Made by a program: the position numbers and the translations under genes. Below are positions 22,396 to 33,560 of a stretch of DNA of 64,000 nt, piece by piece (the first letter of the stretch is position 1; every line of letters begins with the position of its first letter). The notes below the pieces were generated by a model. That model was not told the origin of the DNA. It was given only the letters and a program-made list of their open reading frames with translations, and searched no databases. Origin of the DNA: Isoetes taiwanensis (lineage: Eukaryota > Streptophyta > Lycopodiopsida > Isoetales > Isoetaceae); the NCBI GenBank assembly GCA_021234155.1, contig JAJEKV010000032.1:5401835-5465834 (forward strand), in the 5' to 3' direction.

Positions 22396-22675
22396 GGAAT
22401 AAGTTACGGATGAGAGGCCCAGCCTCCGCCCGTACACCGAGATAGCGAGGGTGGACCCACCAACCGGGTAATCGGACCACTATAAACTCCCCGCCATAGA
22501 ATAACAACCAAAGATGAAAAGACAAAGATGAAAAGACACAATGCATATGTATATAAGTGTGGTATTTGTAGTCAAAAAGGAGACTGGGATATGCTACGGA
22601 CTGAGGGGTCTAACCCCCGCCGTAGGCCAGGATAGCGAGGGCACGACCCTCCAACTGGTTCCCGGATCACCAAAA
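22396..22675. repeat. Two related GC-rich modules of about 90 bp
   Basis: 22396-22486 and 22588-22675 share the layout TACGGAnnGAG, CCnCCGCC, GATAGCGAGGG, CC(A)ACC and CGGATCACC-like blocks. A weaker relative lies near 23610-23670. They stand out against the AT-rich surroundings. Function unknown; they may be parts of a retroposon whose tail is at 23940. Confidence 0.5.
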
Positions 22676-22679
22676 TGAC

Positions 22680-23340
22680 TGAAGGAGAGCCTAAAGACTT
22701 TAATAAATAATAGCTTACAAGTGCTTGAGGATGTGTTGCAGATTATGTGAAGACATCTATAGAATAATCAAAAACCATGGGACTCTACAAGAAGTTTTGC
22801 CAATTGCAGAATGTCCAACAAAGTGGAACAGGGAATAGCACAATCAATTATGCTGCAGGCCTTCAAAAAACTCGAAGATGAGGACTTTCATCTAATCAGG
22901 TTTTTTTTCATTTGAATTGAATAACTAGTAACACACAAAACAAGGGAAGGGTGATACCACTATCTGCACAATCTGGATGATTGATCTTTTATTTCTTTTA
23001 TCATCATTAGGTATAAATATAGATTGGCTGTTGTAAGCTATGAAATTGGACGGTTTCTTTGCACAATGCATCAGTTCTATCAACATAGTATATGCATGCT
23101 ATGTATGAAATTAGGAAGTTTCTTTAGACGCTTTACACTAATATAAATCTGGACTATTAGGCAGTGACTACTACATAAGTTGGGGATTGTGTTAACATAG
23201 TGTAGTTAGAATATTTCAAGATGGTTTATAAACACGGACCTCTGAACACGTGATGTTATGTTGACAGTAATTACTACATATTCATAGCTCCCATTGAGCT
23301 CTAATCAAGACTAATCAGTTTAGTTTAGAGTTTTTGCAGC
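22680..23340. other. AT-rich spacer, nothing recognised
   Basis: No gene, repeat or element boundary recognised. Confidence 0.4.
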
Positions 23341-23975
23341 CTAACAATAATGGCGTGGGAAAAATCCAAAATCCGTAATGACGAAAAAACGGATCCGATA
23401 ATAATACTGCAATCGCGAGCCCATTACTATTAAGGTTTTCCTCAAAACCCTTCGGGGCGGGGTTTTTTAATCCTGATAGTAATCGGCGTCACTAATGTAG
23501 TCCAGGCCAGTGCGACTCTGTTGCCGCTGGACACCACTATTGGGCACCAAGACTATGCGTAAACAATTGTAAAAAGGAAAGGGACTAAGTGTCCGGTCGT
23601 GAGGGGTTCCGAATCGACCACCGTGATAGAGCGGGTACAACCCACCCACCTGGTGTTCTATTTCCACATTCGAGTTCTGGTGCGCCAAAAACTTAGGGTT
23701 CATAATCTGACCCACTACTAAAGGTGGGACAGTGGAATCCACAATGTGTACAGCTCAAAGTTGTTGATAGCGAAGCATCACTGCACGGCCACGAAGCCGA
23801 AGTAAAGCGGGATGCTGGTAATAATAGAAAAAAGTCAGCCTTCAGAAAAGGCTACATCATAACAGCGTGATGTGCTAGTAGCGCCCTTTCAGGGAGCTCG
23901 CCCATGCTACACAAGTCCAGGGGCCTTACGGCACAAGGGACATAAATGTATTCTATTCTATTCTATTCTATAACT
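23340..23975 (+). mobile_element. Retroposon 3' region with TATTC tail
   Basis: A GC-richer segment ends in CCAGGGGCCTTACGGCAC, then ACATAAATG and five TTCTA/TATTC units (23948-23972). The layout (GGCCT, short spacer, A/T-rich box, microsatellite) parallels the CTTC-tailed LINE end at 20500 and the TTG-tailed end at 24780. The plus strand has no RT motif. A 91-codon minus-strand frame (23742-23467) has no recognised homology. Confidence 0.45.
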
Positions 23976-24089
23976 AGTAGATATAATACTTGATGTGAAA
24001 TGCACTTTAGTTTTAGCATATGATATTTGGTACCCGAAAATATCTAGAAACAATTGATAAAAAAAGAGAGAAAATAGTTGAAATATCTT

Positions 24090-24133
24090 TATTATAAGAA
24101 GATGCCATTTTGGAGAATAAAGTTTAACAGGAG
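24090..24133 (+). promoter_or_regulatory. Likely core promoter and 5' leader of LTP-like gene 1
   Basis: TTATTATAAGAAG near 24090-24102 is a plausible TATA box about 35 bp before the ATG at 24134. The same TATAAGAAG block, followed by a TTTTGG and GAATAA pattern, precedes the paralogue at 38401. Further upstream both genes share TTGATGTGAAATG, so the duplication included regulatory sequence. Confidence 0.45.
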
Positions 24134-24391
24134 ATGGGAAGAAGATTTGCGGTAGTATTGGCATGTGTGATGATCTTGTTAGTGATGGCCGACACAAAAA
24201 CTTGTTCGGATATCTATTTAGCATATAAAGAAATATTGAATGGAACTAGTCCATCAAAAAAATGTTGCAACGAAGGAATGAAATTTACGGCAACTCAATT
24301 ATGCATGTGTGCTGAGCAGCTTCCTTCCGCTTATAAGAGCATGGCTCGTAATGCAATTATAAGTTGTAATATCTCACTATCATGCTTGTAG
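24134..24391 (+). CDS. Secreted cysteine-rich LTP-like peptide 1 (second Cys lost)
   Basis: 85 residues. A basic start (MGRR) and a hydrophobic run to about residue 20 form a signal peptide, with cleavage likely after VMA. The mature part keeps C1, the CC pair, the CxC pair and the last two Cys of the eight-cysteine nsLTP/2S-albumin fold. The residue aligned with Cys2 in the paralogue at 38401 is Tyr (TAT against TGT, one base). In this fold Cys2 pairs with the first Cys of CC, so one disulfide should be missing and one Cys free. The frame is intact, and conservation outside the Cys is high in the signal peptide and around SPSKKCC. A single-exon gene is predicted; expression is unknown. Confidence 0.7.
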   Translation: MGRRFAVVLACVMILLVMADTKTCSDIYLAYKEILNGTSPSKKCCNEGMKFTATQLCMCAEQLPSAYKSMARNAIISCNISLSCL

Positions 24392-25010
24392 ATGATAGAA
24401 ACCATTATCTTTTATATATGTAGTATAATGTTTGGTATATAAAATTAAGGATATACTTGTATACATCAATATGCTCTATTCATGCAATTCAGAGAAACAT
24501 ACATTCTTGAGATGTGATTCTTATGCACATATTGGAGATACTTATGGCATTTAGGTAACCACTTTAAGTATTTCTTTGGTGTACCAACACACCTTCTAAG
24601 CTAGTATATGAAGGCTACTTGGAAAGAAAGAAAAGATATAGTGAGTCTATTTGAATTTATGAAAGAATTTGAGTCATAATATGCTCTAGAATAAGCATCT
24701 TGAATAATGAATTCTCTGTATCTTTTTTTCCATAGAGGCCTGGGGGCTTAAATGGCTTGATTAATACAATATATTGTTGTTGTTGTTGTCGTCGTCGTCG
24801 TCGTCGCCGCCGCCGTCGTTGCCTATTGTTAATAGTATTTGTTCACCTTATTATACATGCAACTCTATATCTACTATTATATCTATGCAGTCAATTCAAA
24901 CCATTAGATCAACATTCTAAACAATGGACTGGTATTTAGGAGTGCTTTTGTCATCTTTGTCTTCATTATTGGCCTTTCATAGCAGCTCTATTATTTTCCA
25001 TTGTTCCACT
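24392..25010 (+). repeat. Spacer with a TTG/TCG/GCC microsatellite-tailed retroposon end
   Basis: GAGGCCTGGGGGCTTAAATGG at 24735 is followed by TTGATTAATACAATAT and then TTG, TCG and GCC triplets (24773-24824). This is the tail pattern of a SINE or LINE. Its body upstream was not recognised. The remainder is AT-rich. Confidence 0.5.
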
Positions 25011-25200
25011 CTTCTTCTTCTTTTTTATTGAAGGACGTCAGAATTTATTTAATCAAAGAGTCAAATACAAGTATAAGTGTAATAAAATCTTAGCGGATAA
25101 GCAGATATGCACCAAATGAAGCAACCTGCCTAAGCATAAGAGCACACATCCAAATACTCCTCAAAGATCAATCACCTCCCAATCATCGTCCTTTTTTCCT
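25011..25200 (-). mobile_element. LINE 3' scrap in reverse orientation
   Basis: A T-rich run at 25011-25027, followed by ATTGAAGGACGTCAGAATTTATTTAATC-like sequence, has the look of a reversed L1 3' end with its poly(A), as at 3329 and 33186. No coding part is left. Confidence 0.4.
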
Positions 25201-25642
25201 TGATCAAGGAGATGCTTCTATTGTGGTATTATATCATCACATGGAGGTTTAATTATGTATAAAGTTCTTCAGACCACCTTTTTTGGGGAGAAGGAATAGT
25301 TAAAAGACATCCGACTACTCATTGCTACCTATACCTCTATTTTGGTTGAAGAGAGATGCAAATTCATGCTACACAGTCTAGAGTGTCGAGGCAAGTGGTA
25401 ACATTTGAAGGAATATGTAGCATAATAACAGGGGTTTTTTTTAATGTTTTTGTACGATTTTTACTAAGGTTTTTCTATGATTTCGGTGCTGTATTTGATG
25501 AGGTGTACTAAATAGTATTTCTAGAGTGCTTACCTTGTTTTTGAGTGGTTAAATTTCACATTCTAATGGTTTTAACCCTAATTGTTTTTTTATTTAAATG
25601 CTTAAACTTTATTCCATGTTTTTGTTTTCCTCTCGACATGCA

Positions 25643-25730
25643 GCGGTCGAGCAAACCCCAAATAGGGTTTCTGTCATAAACTGGGAGCGGTCGAGCAAAC
25701 CCCAAATAGGATTTCTGTCATAAATCAGGA
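25643..25730. repeat. Two-copy 44-bp tandem repeat
   Basis: GCGGTCGAGCAAACCCCAAAT and the following 23 bp occur twice in a row, with one or two changes. Confidence 0.85.
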
Positions 25731-25739
25731 GGAGTCTTG

Positions 25740-27010
25740 GGCCTTTGGGCCGTTAGAGCATTAGATCAAATCAGGTATGCACCAACAAATCTTACCTGCC
25801 GAAATAGTTAGAGTTGGTGATATCCAGTAAATCTAGCTGGAAGTTTGCAGATGAAGTCCCCATCCGGTTGAAATTGCAAGCGTGGGAAAAAGAACAAAGC
25901 TAAAAGAGCCGGTTGCGAAAAGAGAGAGATGCGCGATATTTGGTTTTGGCCGATTCTTGTGGCGCAAATGAACCCTATTATTTCTTATCCAAAGGCAAAG
26001 GCAGGTTTCTAGTTGGACTCCAGGCTTCCTTACTTTTGCATTGCACCTGCAAAGTGGAAAGTTCATTTTGCAACAAATATTTCCATTTTCCTGGTTCCCT
26101 TTGCGTTTGGATGAATTTCCGTTTGGTTACAACGGATCATGGTTTCCGAGTTCTGCTTCTACGTTTCTCCTTCCCAAGCTTTCAAGGGCCATTTTAACCA
26201 TGTTTTTCTTCAACGATTCCTTTCTTTGGAGGCTCTTAAATGCAAGTAGGCTTAATGGAAGAAGCCCCGTGTTATCGAAAGTTGAGCAATCCAGGGACAA
26301 GTGGGTTTTTTTGATTTGTAGAACGAGTTGACTTTCGGTTTCCTTTCGCATTTACGTGAATTTGTCTTGAAGAAAGATCGCATTTGGTTTGGTTCTGATG
26401 TTAATCATCGTGCCGTGAAGTATGCACCATTTAAAGTCGAGAACGCCTTTGGCTCCACATGTCAAACACAAAATTCCACGCTATTAAATTTGTGAGCAAA
26501 AACACCATCTTATATGAATTTAATTCCAGTTTGTTCCCCTCGATTTGTTTTGTTAGTCAGTGTTTCACAGCCCACAAGTTCTCGGCAGCAACATCGGCCA
26601 GAAGTCTTTCCCGGATGTTGGGAAGCTCATTCCAACAAACATAGTTGCTTTCAAATTTCTCGAGCCTAATTATCTTGGAGTGATTTCATTCTCTATCCTA
26701 TTTGCTTTCGCTGTTAATACGCCTGGTATATATTGTGTTTTGTTTCTCTTTTTAAACAATTACATTGTAACTTTGAGGTCTGTGTTCATAATTTCTTACA
26801 TGTTTCCTTTTTATCAATGTAGGAGAGCAAGCACATCCATTTGTTCATTTGATAGAACTGTGCAATGCAGCTTTGCTTAAAATTGTAAGAAATTAATTTT
26901 GTTGTTGCTTTCATCACTTTGTAAATGCTGGATTTTGTCTTCTTAGCTTTGCTTCATGTTGCTGGGTGCCACTGAAACATGAATCTGGCATAATATGTAA
27001 CAACAAGTGC
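25740..27010. other. No recognised gene before the captured-gene element
   Basis: Open frames at 25913-26331 and 26560-26880 (+) are Phe/Ser-rich without motifs I know. No repeats stand out. Confidence 0.35.
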
Positions 27011-27262
27011 ATTGGGGTCTATGTTAGATATTGGGGTACAAAAGCACCCGTCCGGACGCTCTGCTTTTCGTGCTGGATCTGCTTTCTGCGGGGGTGCTTT
27101 CTGAGCGGGAAAGCCATTTTTGCTCTTAGCAAATTGGTGCCGGATCGATGACATGGACATCCGTAATTTCAAATTCAGTGTGGCAAATGACCTAGAGATA
27201 ATTTGGCGGGCTGATTTTAAGTGCGCGGGAGGATTTTCTTGGATCTGGCCATGGCGGGATGA

Positions 27263-29825
27263 ATGCCTCATGACAAGGATAGGCCAAGTGACTCCATTGA
27301 CCCAGGAATTGAAGCTGACGATTGGGAATCACCAAAGTTAGTTCGTGAGCATTACAATGAGGCAAAATCATTGTGGCCATACTATACGATTGATATTCCT
27401 GAACGGGTCCCTTACTACAAGCTTTACTCATTTGCAGATGTATATGACATTTTGCTTATGATCGTAGGCGCTGCAGGCTCTCTTACTCATGGAGTTGCAG
27501 TACCTATATACTTCCTTTTTTTTGGAAGGCTCGTTGATGCGTTTGGAAAAAATTATGATAATCCCAATCATATGGGCAAAGAAGTTTCTAAGGTAAATAT
27601 GAAGTCTTCATTTTGAAACTTGCTTGGTGTTACTGATCGACAATATTTCTCTTGCAATTTGCACTTTATTTGCTTTACTTGGCTCTTGTTGTCTTAGTTG
27701 CAGCTTGGTTAGGTAATTATATTCTTCAATATGTTTTTGTTTCTAATCAAGAAAGCAGTTGATAAAAAAAGCCAAAGCAGTAAACTAATACTTAAAGGTT
27801 TTATGTCTTTTATAGAGGTCTCATGCTGGATGCATTCTGGGGAGAGACAATCAGCTCGAATAAGAATTAATTATATGAAAGCAATGCTGAACCAGGATGT
27901 AGGCTTTTTTGATACTGATACAACTGTCGGGGAGGTTGTGAATCGATTTTCAAGTGATATAGTTATCCAAGATGCCATTAGTGAAAAGGTTTACTCCTAC
28001 TCTGCTCCTTTTTGAAAAGACAATAAATTTGTAATTTCCATTTAGAAGCTTATAGATGAAGTTATATTGGACAACCTTTATTGTCTGGTGGGAGAAAGCA
28101 CATCATTCCCATGAGTCAATGTCAGAGATGGAACAATGACCATCTGACCTTCAGTCTATTAGGAACTGAGGATGAACCATCTGGGTATTACCCAGAACTT
28201 TCTACTAGAAAGGCAAATGCTCTACAACTAAGCTACTTGCCAACCTTGGCCATGTGAGGAACTGACTGGCCGGGTCAAGGCCAAGCCAAATGATCTACTA
28301 TTGCCAGCTGCAGCCCCACTTGGGATTCCTCCTACTGGAATTTTAGCAGGTCAAGCAGGTTCGTGCAGGCACTCATTCGATCAAAGTTATGGTTGCCATT
28401 CGTTGGTGATCTGGCACAAACCATCGCTGCAGATTCATGGAATACTTGGCATTTTGAAATCATGTTAGCAATTCTCTTATGTATGACATTTAAGATAGTG
28501 AAAACGTTATTCCTAATTATAGTAAAACTATGTGCAAAAGGATATACAGCCGAGGACTGATGTCTAATTAATTTCATGCTATGGGGTATGGGTCCTAATT
28601 TCAGCTGTTCTCAACTTTCAGGCTGGGAACTTTCTACAAGATTTCTAGGAGGATTAGTAGCAGGTTTTGCATCGGTGGGCAGCTAGCTCTTGTGATCAAG
28701 GTTTGTGGTACCCTAATTGCTCTTGTTGGAGGTGTGACAATGTATTTCAATCAAGCTGCTGGATTTATTTATCTCTTTTATATTCTTATTGCTATAAATC
28801 TTTGCGAGAATATATATTAACGCCTTTTGGGCTCACTAATTTTTCAACTCTAGGAGCATTATTAAATAGACAAATTAACAATGGTATGTATATTAAGCGC
28901 CAAAGCGAGTATATGCAAACAAGCAGATTGCCCCGGTAAAAGTACTGCCTTTAGTGCCTATGTTTGTTTCCTTGGTCAATATTGTCACGCAAAGAGTCAA
29001 AAGGCCTATGAGGAGGTCGGCAAAATTGTTGAGCGGTGCATGTCTATACTTATCATGGTCTCTCATTATGCCTTTACCTCTTTCCTATAGTTGTTAATGT
29101 TTCTTACAAGAGAAGAAATAACACCACGAATCGACAAATAAAGGAACTATTCTTTAATATGTATATTGATGAACTTTTGTAATCGGTGATGGCTCAAGTA
29201 CGCGAATAGTGTACTCATTTGGAGGAGAAGCAAGAGCAATAAATGCGTATTCCGTGGCTCTGCAACCAACCTTGAAGTTGGGAAAACGTAGTGGCCTTGT
29301 TAAAGGTCTTGGCATTGGTTGCACTTATGCGCTAGTTTTGTGTGCTTGGGCTCTGTTGCTATGGTATGCAAGTGTATTGATTCGTCATGGGACAACAAAT
29401 GCTGGAAAAGCTTTTACCACCATCTTGAATGTTGTAATAAGTGGCTTGTAAGTATACCACAACATACAACCAGCTTTTAGGTAATAACTAACTTTACAAT
29501 GGAAGTTCACCTTCAATGCAGTTCACTTGGTCAGGTATTTTCGAATTTGCCAGCATTTACAGAGGCAAGGGCATCAGTGTCCAATATTCTAAAGACGTTG
29601 CGGAGGAAGCCAATACTTAAACCTATTAGCTTGAAAGGGGAGAAGCCCAGCTGTGTTGATGGTTGCATTGAGTTATTTAAAGAGCGTTTCCTTCAGATAC
29701 CCATCACGTCCAGATACAATTGTGTTACAAAATTTCTCTTTGACAATTCCAGCAGGCAAGATAGGTTGGGTTCTGCAAAAGCACTATTGTATCGCTTATT
29801 GAGCGATTCTATGATCCAGATTCTG
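27263..29825 (+). pseudogene. ABCB (MDR/PGP-type) transporter, 5' part, degenerate
   Basis: Exon-like blocks in order: 27263-27592 (ADVYDILLMIVGAAGSLTHG, GRLVDAFGKN; ends at AAG/GTAAAT), about 27655-27713 ([16 protein letters not shown]), about 27816-27988 ([37 protein letters not shown]), 28622-28760 (frame-broken GGLVAGFAS), about 28980-29035 (SQKAYEEVGKIVE), 29209-29449 (YSFGGEARAINAYSVALQ, GIGCTYALVLCAWALLLWY) and 29525-29825. This covers the first transmembrane domain and the start of NBD1 of a plant ABCB1/19-type transporter. After a frameshift NBD1 reads FRYPSRPDTIV, but Walker A has lost residues (VGFCKST where GGSGSGKST is usual). It stops after FYDPDSG, so about half the protein is missing. 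Confidence 0.85.
28050..28330 (-). repeat. tRNA-derived SINE-like insert in an ABCB intron
   Basis: On the minus strand GGCAAGTAGCTTAGTTGTAG, then AGCATTTGCCTTTC, resembles the A-box half of a tRNA gene (TAGCTCAGTTGGTAGAGC). A weaker GGTTCATCC lies about 45 nt later in the B-box position. It sits between the exons at 27988 and 28622. Ends and target duplication were not determined. Confidence 0.4.
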
Positions 29826-30109
29826 GTATTTTATCTCATTCCCTTGTGTTCTAACATTAAACTTTGAAGAGATTGAAAAGAACAGTAGTCCAATAAAATG
29901 TATACTGCAATGGTGAGAGTTTTTGTTGTGAATGATTATAGGGGAGGTGACCCTCGACGGAAAAAATATAAGGTCATTACAATTGGATTGTTGATGAAGC
30001 GTTTAGTGAGAGAATTGATCAATGGATAAAGAACAATGATACCTCAATGCATTTCTGAGTTTGCAAGTCCTAAAAACTTTCTGGGTTCATGTCCTAAAAA
30101 ATTGTTGGC

Positions 30110-30720
30110 AAATTCTTCAGACTTGTATGTATGGCAGGAGGATATTGATCTGATGGCTGAGTTGAACTTCGATGCTTATCGATTTTCCATCTCGTGGAGC
30201 AGAATCTTCCCAAGTATAGTATATACATCTAGTTCAGACTTAGATGTTAGCAAGATTAGCAAGGTTTTTGGCTTTGTTGTTCATTCCTGATCTTAGCACT
30301 TGTGTTGGTCTTATATGATTTATGATATCAACATAGTACTTTTAAGCTGAAAGGTGATTCTTTTGTTTAAGAGGGTACTTTTAAGCTGAAAGGTGATCCT
30401 TTTGTTTTAGAGGGAACATGGATGATGCAGATTTTTGCTTCAACACATATGGGAACAGGGTGAGATATTGGACAACATTTAATGAGCCAAGAGCTTTTGC
30501 AGCGACGGGGTATGATGCAGGCATATGTGCGCCAGGAAGATGCTCAGCTCCATTTGGCAATTGCAGTGCAGGGAACTCCTCTACTGAGCCCTACATTGCA
30601 GGTCACAGCATCCTTCTTTCCCATGCCAAAGCCTTGGATATTTACAGACAGATATTTACCATTTGGATCACACATGACCTTGATCTTGATAGTAAAGCTT
30701 TCATTAACAAAAATTGGTCC
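30110..30720 (+). pseudogene. GH1 beta-glucosidase gene fragment
   Basis: Two exon-like blocks. 30135-30216 encodes QEDIDLMAELNFDAYRFSIS then WSRIFPS, ending at a GTATAG splice-like border. 30415-30650 encodes DADFCFNTYGNRVRYW, TTFNEPRAFAATGYDAGICA, PGRCS, GNCSAGNSSTEPYIAGH and LLSHAKALDIYR. TFNEP holds the catalytic acid/base Glu of family 1 glycosidases and is intact. The nucleophile block (I/V-T-E-N-G) and the rest of the barrel are absent. A 39-bp tandem duplication lies in the intervening intron. The fragment directly follows the ABCB relic in the same orientation; both lie inside the TIR element. Confidence 0.85.
30336..30413. repeat. 39-bp tandem duplication
   Basis: The unit starting GTACTTTTAAGCTGAAAGGT occurs at 30336 and again at 30375, with two or three differences. 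It lies just before the second glucosidase exon. Confidence 0.85.
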
Positions 30721-31442
30721 GCATAAATCAAGCCCACATTTCTATTGTTTGTTTGATTGTATATAATTTTCTGGCAAAGCAAACTTATTCCAGAAGTAAT
30801 GTTTAGAGGTCTATAATGATGTGCAAACATCTAATCTCAACTTGACAATGTCAGATCCATTAACTACCATTCTTTACCAATATTTGTTTGACTCAGAGGC
30901 TGTGATTTGTTCGTTTATATTGATCTTGCTTTACAATCCTTGACTCACGTCTCGAAGGCATTAGATCATGCAAATCATCAGGATTGTCTGAATTGTACTA
31001 CAAGGTGCAAATCATGCAAACGACCCATGCCGTAGGACTGCAATCTTCTGCATCTGCAAGATGACTGCTTCAAATTATAGAACTATAGATGAAAATAGAG
31101 CAATTACAAACCAACGTAGAAAATAATGTTGCAATTTAGGAGGATTCGATCTGGAAGTTCGACCAAATTGCAGGTAAAAAAGAACTCTGAATCTGAGATT
31201 AACGGCGATTGAACGCCGCGGGAAAACACAAATACAAATCCGAGAAGCGCAATGAGCAAAATTTCCCAATATGACATTTGGTACCTTCAAATAAGCATGA
31301 ACAAATTACAAATTTGGTAGGAGAAGGACGGTTTCGGAGAGGCATGCGGAAGCCGAGACACGTTATGTTCGTGCTTTGCGTGCTTTTTCTGCTTCCGCTT
31401 GTCGCGCTTTTTTGTACCCCAATATCTAACTTAGACCCATTG

Positions 31443-33180
31443 TTTTCTGTGGTGCATTGTTTTACTGTTGTTTTTGGATATCTTAAAGGTCTTTCTGTTT
31501 TGGATGATGATCATAAATCAATTGCTGAAATGCCACTTCAACCGCTGCAGATTTTTTGTGGACGGGCACCAAGCGGTCTTATAACACGTGAAATTTAGTT
31601 TTTTGTAGTAGCAACCTGTAAAACTGGTGGTTGTATATCTCTGGCCTTAAAACACAACTACAGTTGGTTGTGCTTCTCTTGCTGGTTCATGCCTAAGTTC
31701 GATTTCCTATGAAAATGAGTAGATAATGATAGGGACCTTTTTTTCACATATATAAGTTTGTTAATATAAGTTATGTGGCTCTTTTGTGAAATATTTCAAG
31801 TCTAAGTATATAGTATTTCCTTTTAGTGGGCACTAATATCTTACTAACATTACCATAGCAAGATTGCATAACACCAATTGGAGAAAGCCTCATATGTCTG
31901 TAATAATAAGCATAATGCTTTTAGCACATAGGACAATCAAGACATTCTTCTTGTGGACACTAGCATCATCATCGGTAGCTGACTAGTTTGTTGCCAAGAG
32001 AAGTTTGCATCATACCAATTTCAAACGTTCTTGTATGTACGTCATGTAAGAGTATTACCATATTCTTACAGTTGGTTATTTTTTGGCACTTATGTACTTA
32101 CATAAACAACCTCTATAGTGTATATTTCTTGGCATTTACATACTTACATAAACAGACTAACTGGCCCATAAAGTTCACCTATGTTTGCTTTAGTTAGGGC
32201 CCGAAGAGCCCAAAATTTTTTTTAATATAACAATCAACACTACCATTAATATTATTAACACAAACCATTGCATTTAACACATTTAAATTAAAATCCCCCT
32301 TAAACCCCCTTTGGTTTGGGTGCATATTCACACGGGGGGTTACGTAGGGCAGCGAGAGCCCCAAAAATATATTTACAATATATGTACAAAATTAACACCA
32401 TTAAGTACATTCTCTCAAACCTTATAGTATTTTGCAAACCTTAATATATAGTATACAAAAACTTGTACATGCATACCCCACAAACGAGGATCGCTATGTA
32501 CGGTCCAGATCTTGGAATAAAGGGCAAATATGCCCATCCGACAGCTCTCGTTGCCCAGAGTAACCCCCCGTGTTATGATTACAGTAGAATATAGGAGATA
32601 CGGATGTATTAAGCCAAGCCATGGCAATTTTGTGATAATGTTAGAGGCACCCAAATTCAATTCCGATACCTTTTTCCTTCTATTTGTTTTGTTGATTTTC
32701 TATACAAATTAAGATGAAGAACATAAATATTTAGGGGCATTTAGAAGGAGCAGAATCATTCATTTATTAGGTTTTACGACCATGCAAATGTGTGCTATTG
32801 TTTGAATTTTGTTCATATAAAATTTAGGGTGTAACTTTTGAAGCAATTATGGCTGAGCTGTGAGAGGCAAAACTGATATAAGAGCATGAGTGAAACTGGT
32901 AGAATAAGTCATAACTTGTAGGCTTAGAAAATGTGAGTGGTGGGAATCGCTTCTTACAAATAGTTAAATGCCACGGTTGTAAAGTTTTTATAATGCATCT
33001 ATGAAGTTTTTATAATGCATCGTACAACATGCTTGGGATGCTTTATATGTCGACTTGTTGATGGCATTATCATTAGTAGCTATTATACATATAATTGAAC
33101 CTTTTCCTAACGATTTATTTGTTAATATTGCATCTATTTATTTGATGCTTTCATCCATACATGTTTAGAAAAATGAATAA
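31443..33180. other. AT-rich spacer with one small inverted repeat
   Basis: No gene recognised. ACACGGGGGGTTAC..AGGGCA.CGAGAGC at about 32331-32362 returns as its complement at about 32537-32573. The arms of some 32 bp lie 175 bp apart and could be the ends or the stem of a small foldback element. Confidence 0.45.
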
Positions 33181-33185
33181 ATTAT

Positions 33186-33560
33186 TATTATTTTTTCTTG
33201 ATGGACGAAAGCCAAAAAGTTTATTAATTAGAGAAAAAGTATAAAATTTACATGTCTCATCTAACTGTGTAAGCACAAAAGAGATGCCACAAGAGTAGGA
33301 GCCTGGAGCACAATGTGCTTACTCCAGAAAGGGAGACTAACGATAAGAATCAATTCGAAGATACTGAATCCAGATGCGTTCCATCATTTTTGAATCAAGA
33401 GAGGAGCACTCATAGGATGTCAGTATCTTTTTCTGAGCCACCGTAATAACACCATGTGCAGATGAATAAATGACTTGGAAGATGTGGTGTCTGCAACGCT
33501 CCCATATCGACCATAATATGATTAAATTATATTTGACTATCATATTTTTGAGACATAAGA
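33186..33560 (-). mobile_element. 5'-truncated LINE C-terminal scrap
   Basis: A T-rich run (33186-33198) is followed by TTGATGGACGAAAGCCAAAAAG-like 3' sequence. The minus-strand frame 33543-33337 contains ILWSIWERCRHHIFQ, which resembles the W-x-IW-x-x-R-x-x-x-IF motif near the C terminus of plant L1 proteins. Confidence 0.55.

Larger units (their letters stand above)
27015..31438. mobile_element. 4.4-kb TIR element carrying ABCB and beta-glucosidase gene fragments
   Basis: ATTG flanks both ends (27011-27014 and 31439-31442). The left end begins GGGTCTATGTTAGATATTGG and the right end, reversed, GGGTCTAAGTTAGATATTGG; over 28 bp there is one mismatch, and both continue GGTACAAAA. The left end aligns without gaps over 44 bp to the 886-bp element at 15940 and shares GTCCGGACG. 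The interior holds exons with retained introns from an ABCB transporter and a GH1 glucosidase, a SINE-like insert, and no transposase. It is best read as a non-autonomous TIR element that picked up host genomic DNA (a Pack-type element). The superfamily is not assigned; the 4-bp duplication excludes the usual hAT, MULE, PIF and CACTA classes. Confidence 0.8.

Noticed and set aside
23390-23490. Terminator-like GC hairpin followed by T run
   Set aside because: The surroundings are plant repeats; a bacterial-type terminator has no meaning here and no bacterial gene is adjacent.
23467-23742. Minus-strand 91-codon ORF with ordinary amino-acid composition
   Set aside because: No recognised motif; it lies antisense to a retroposon 3' region, and I could not support a gene.
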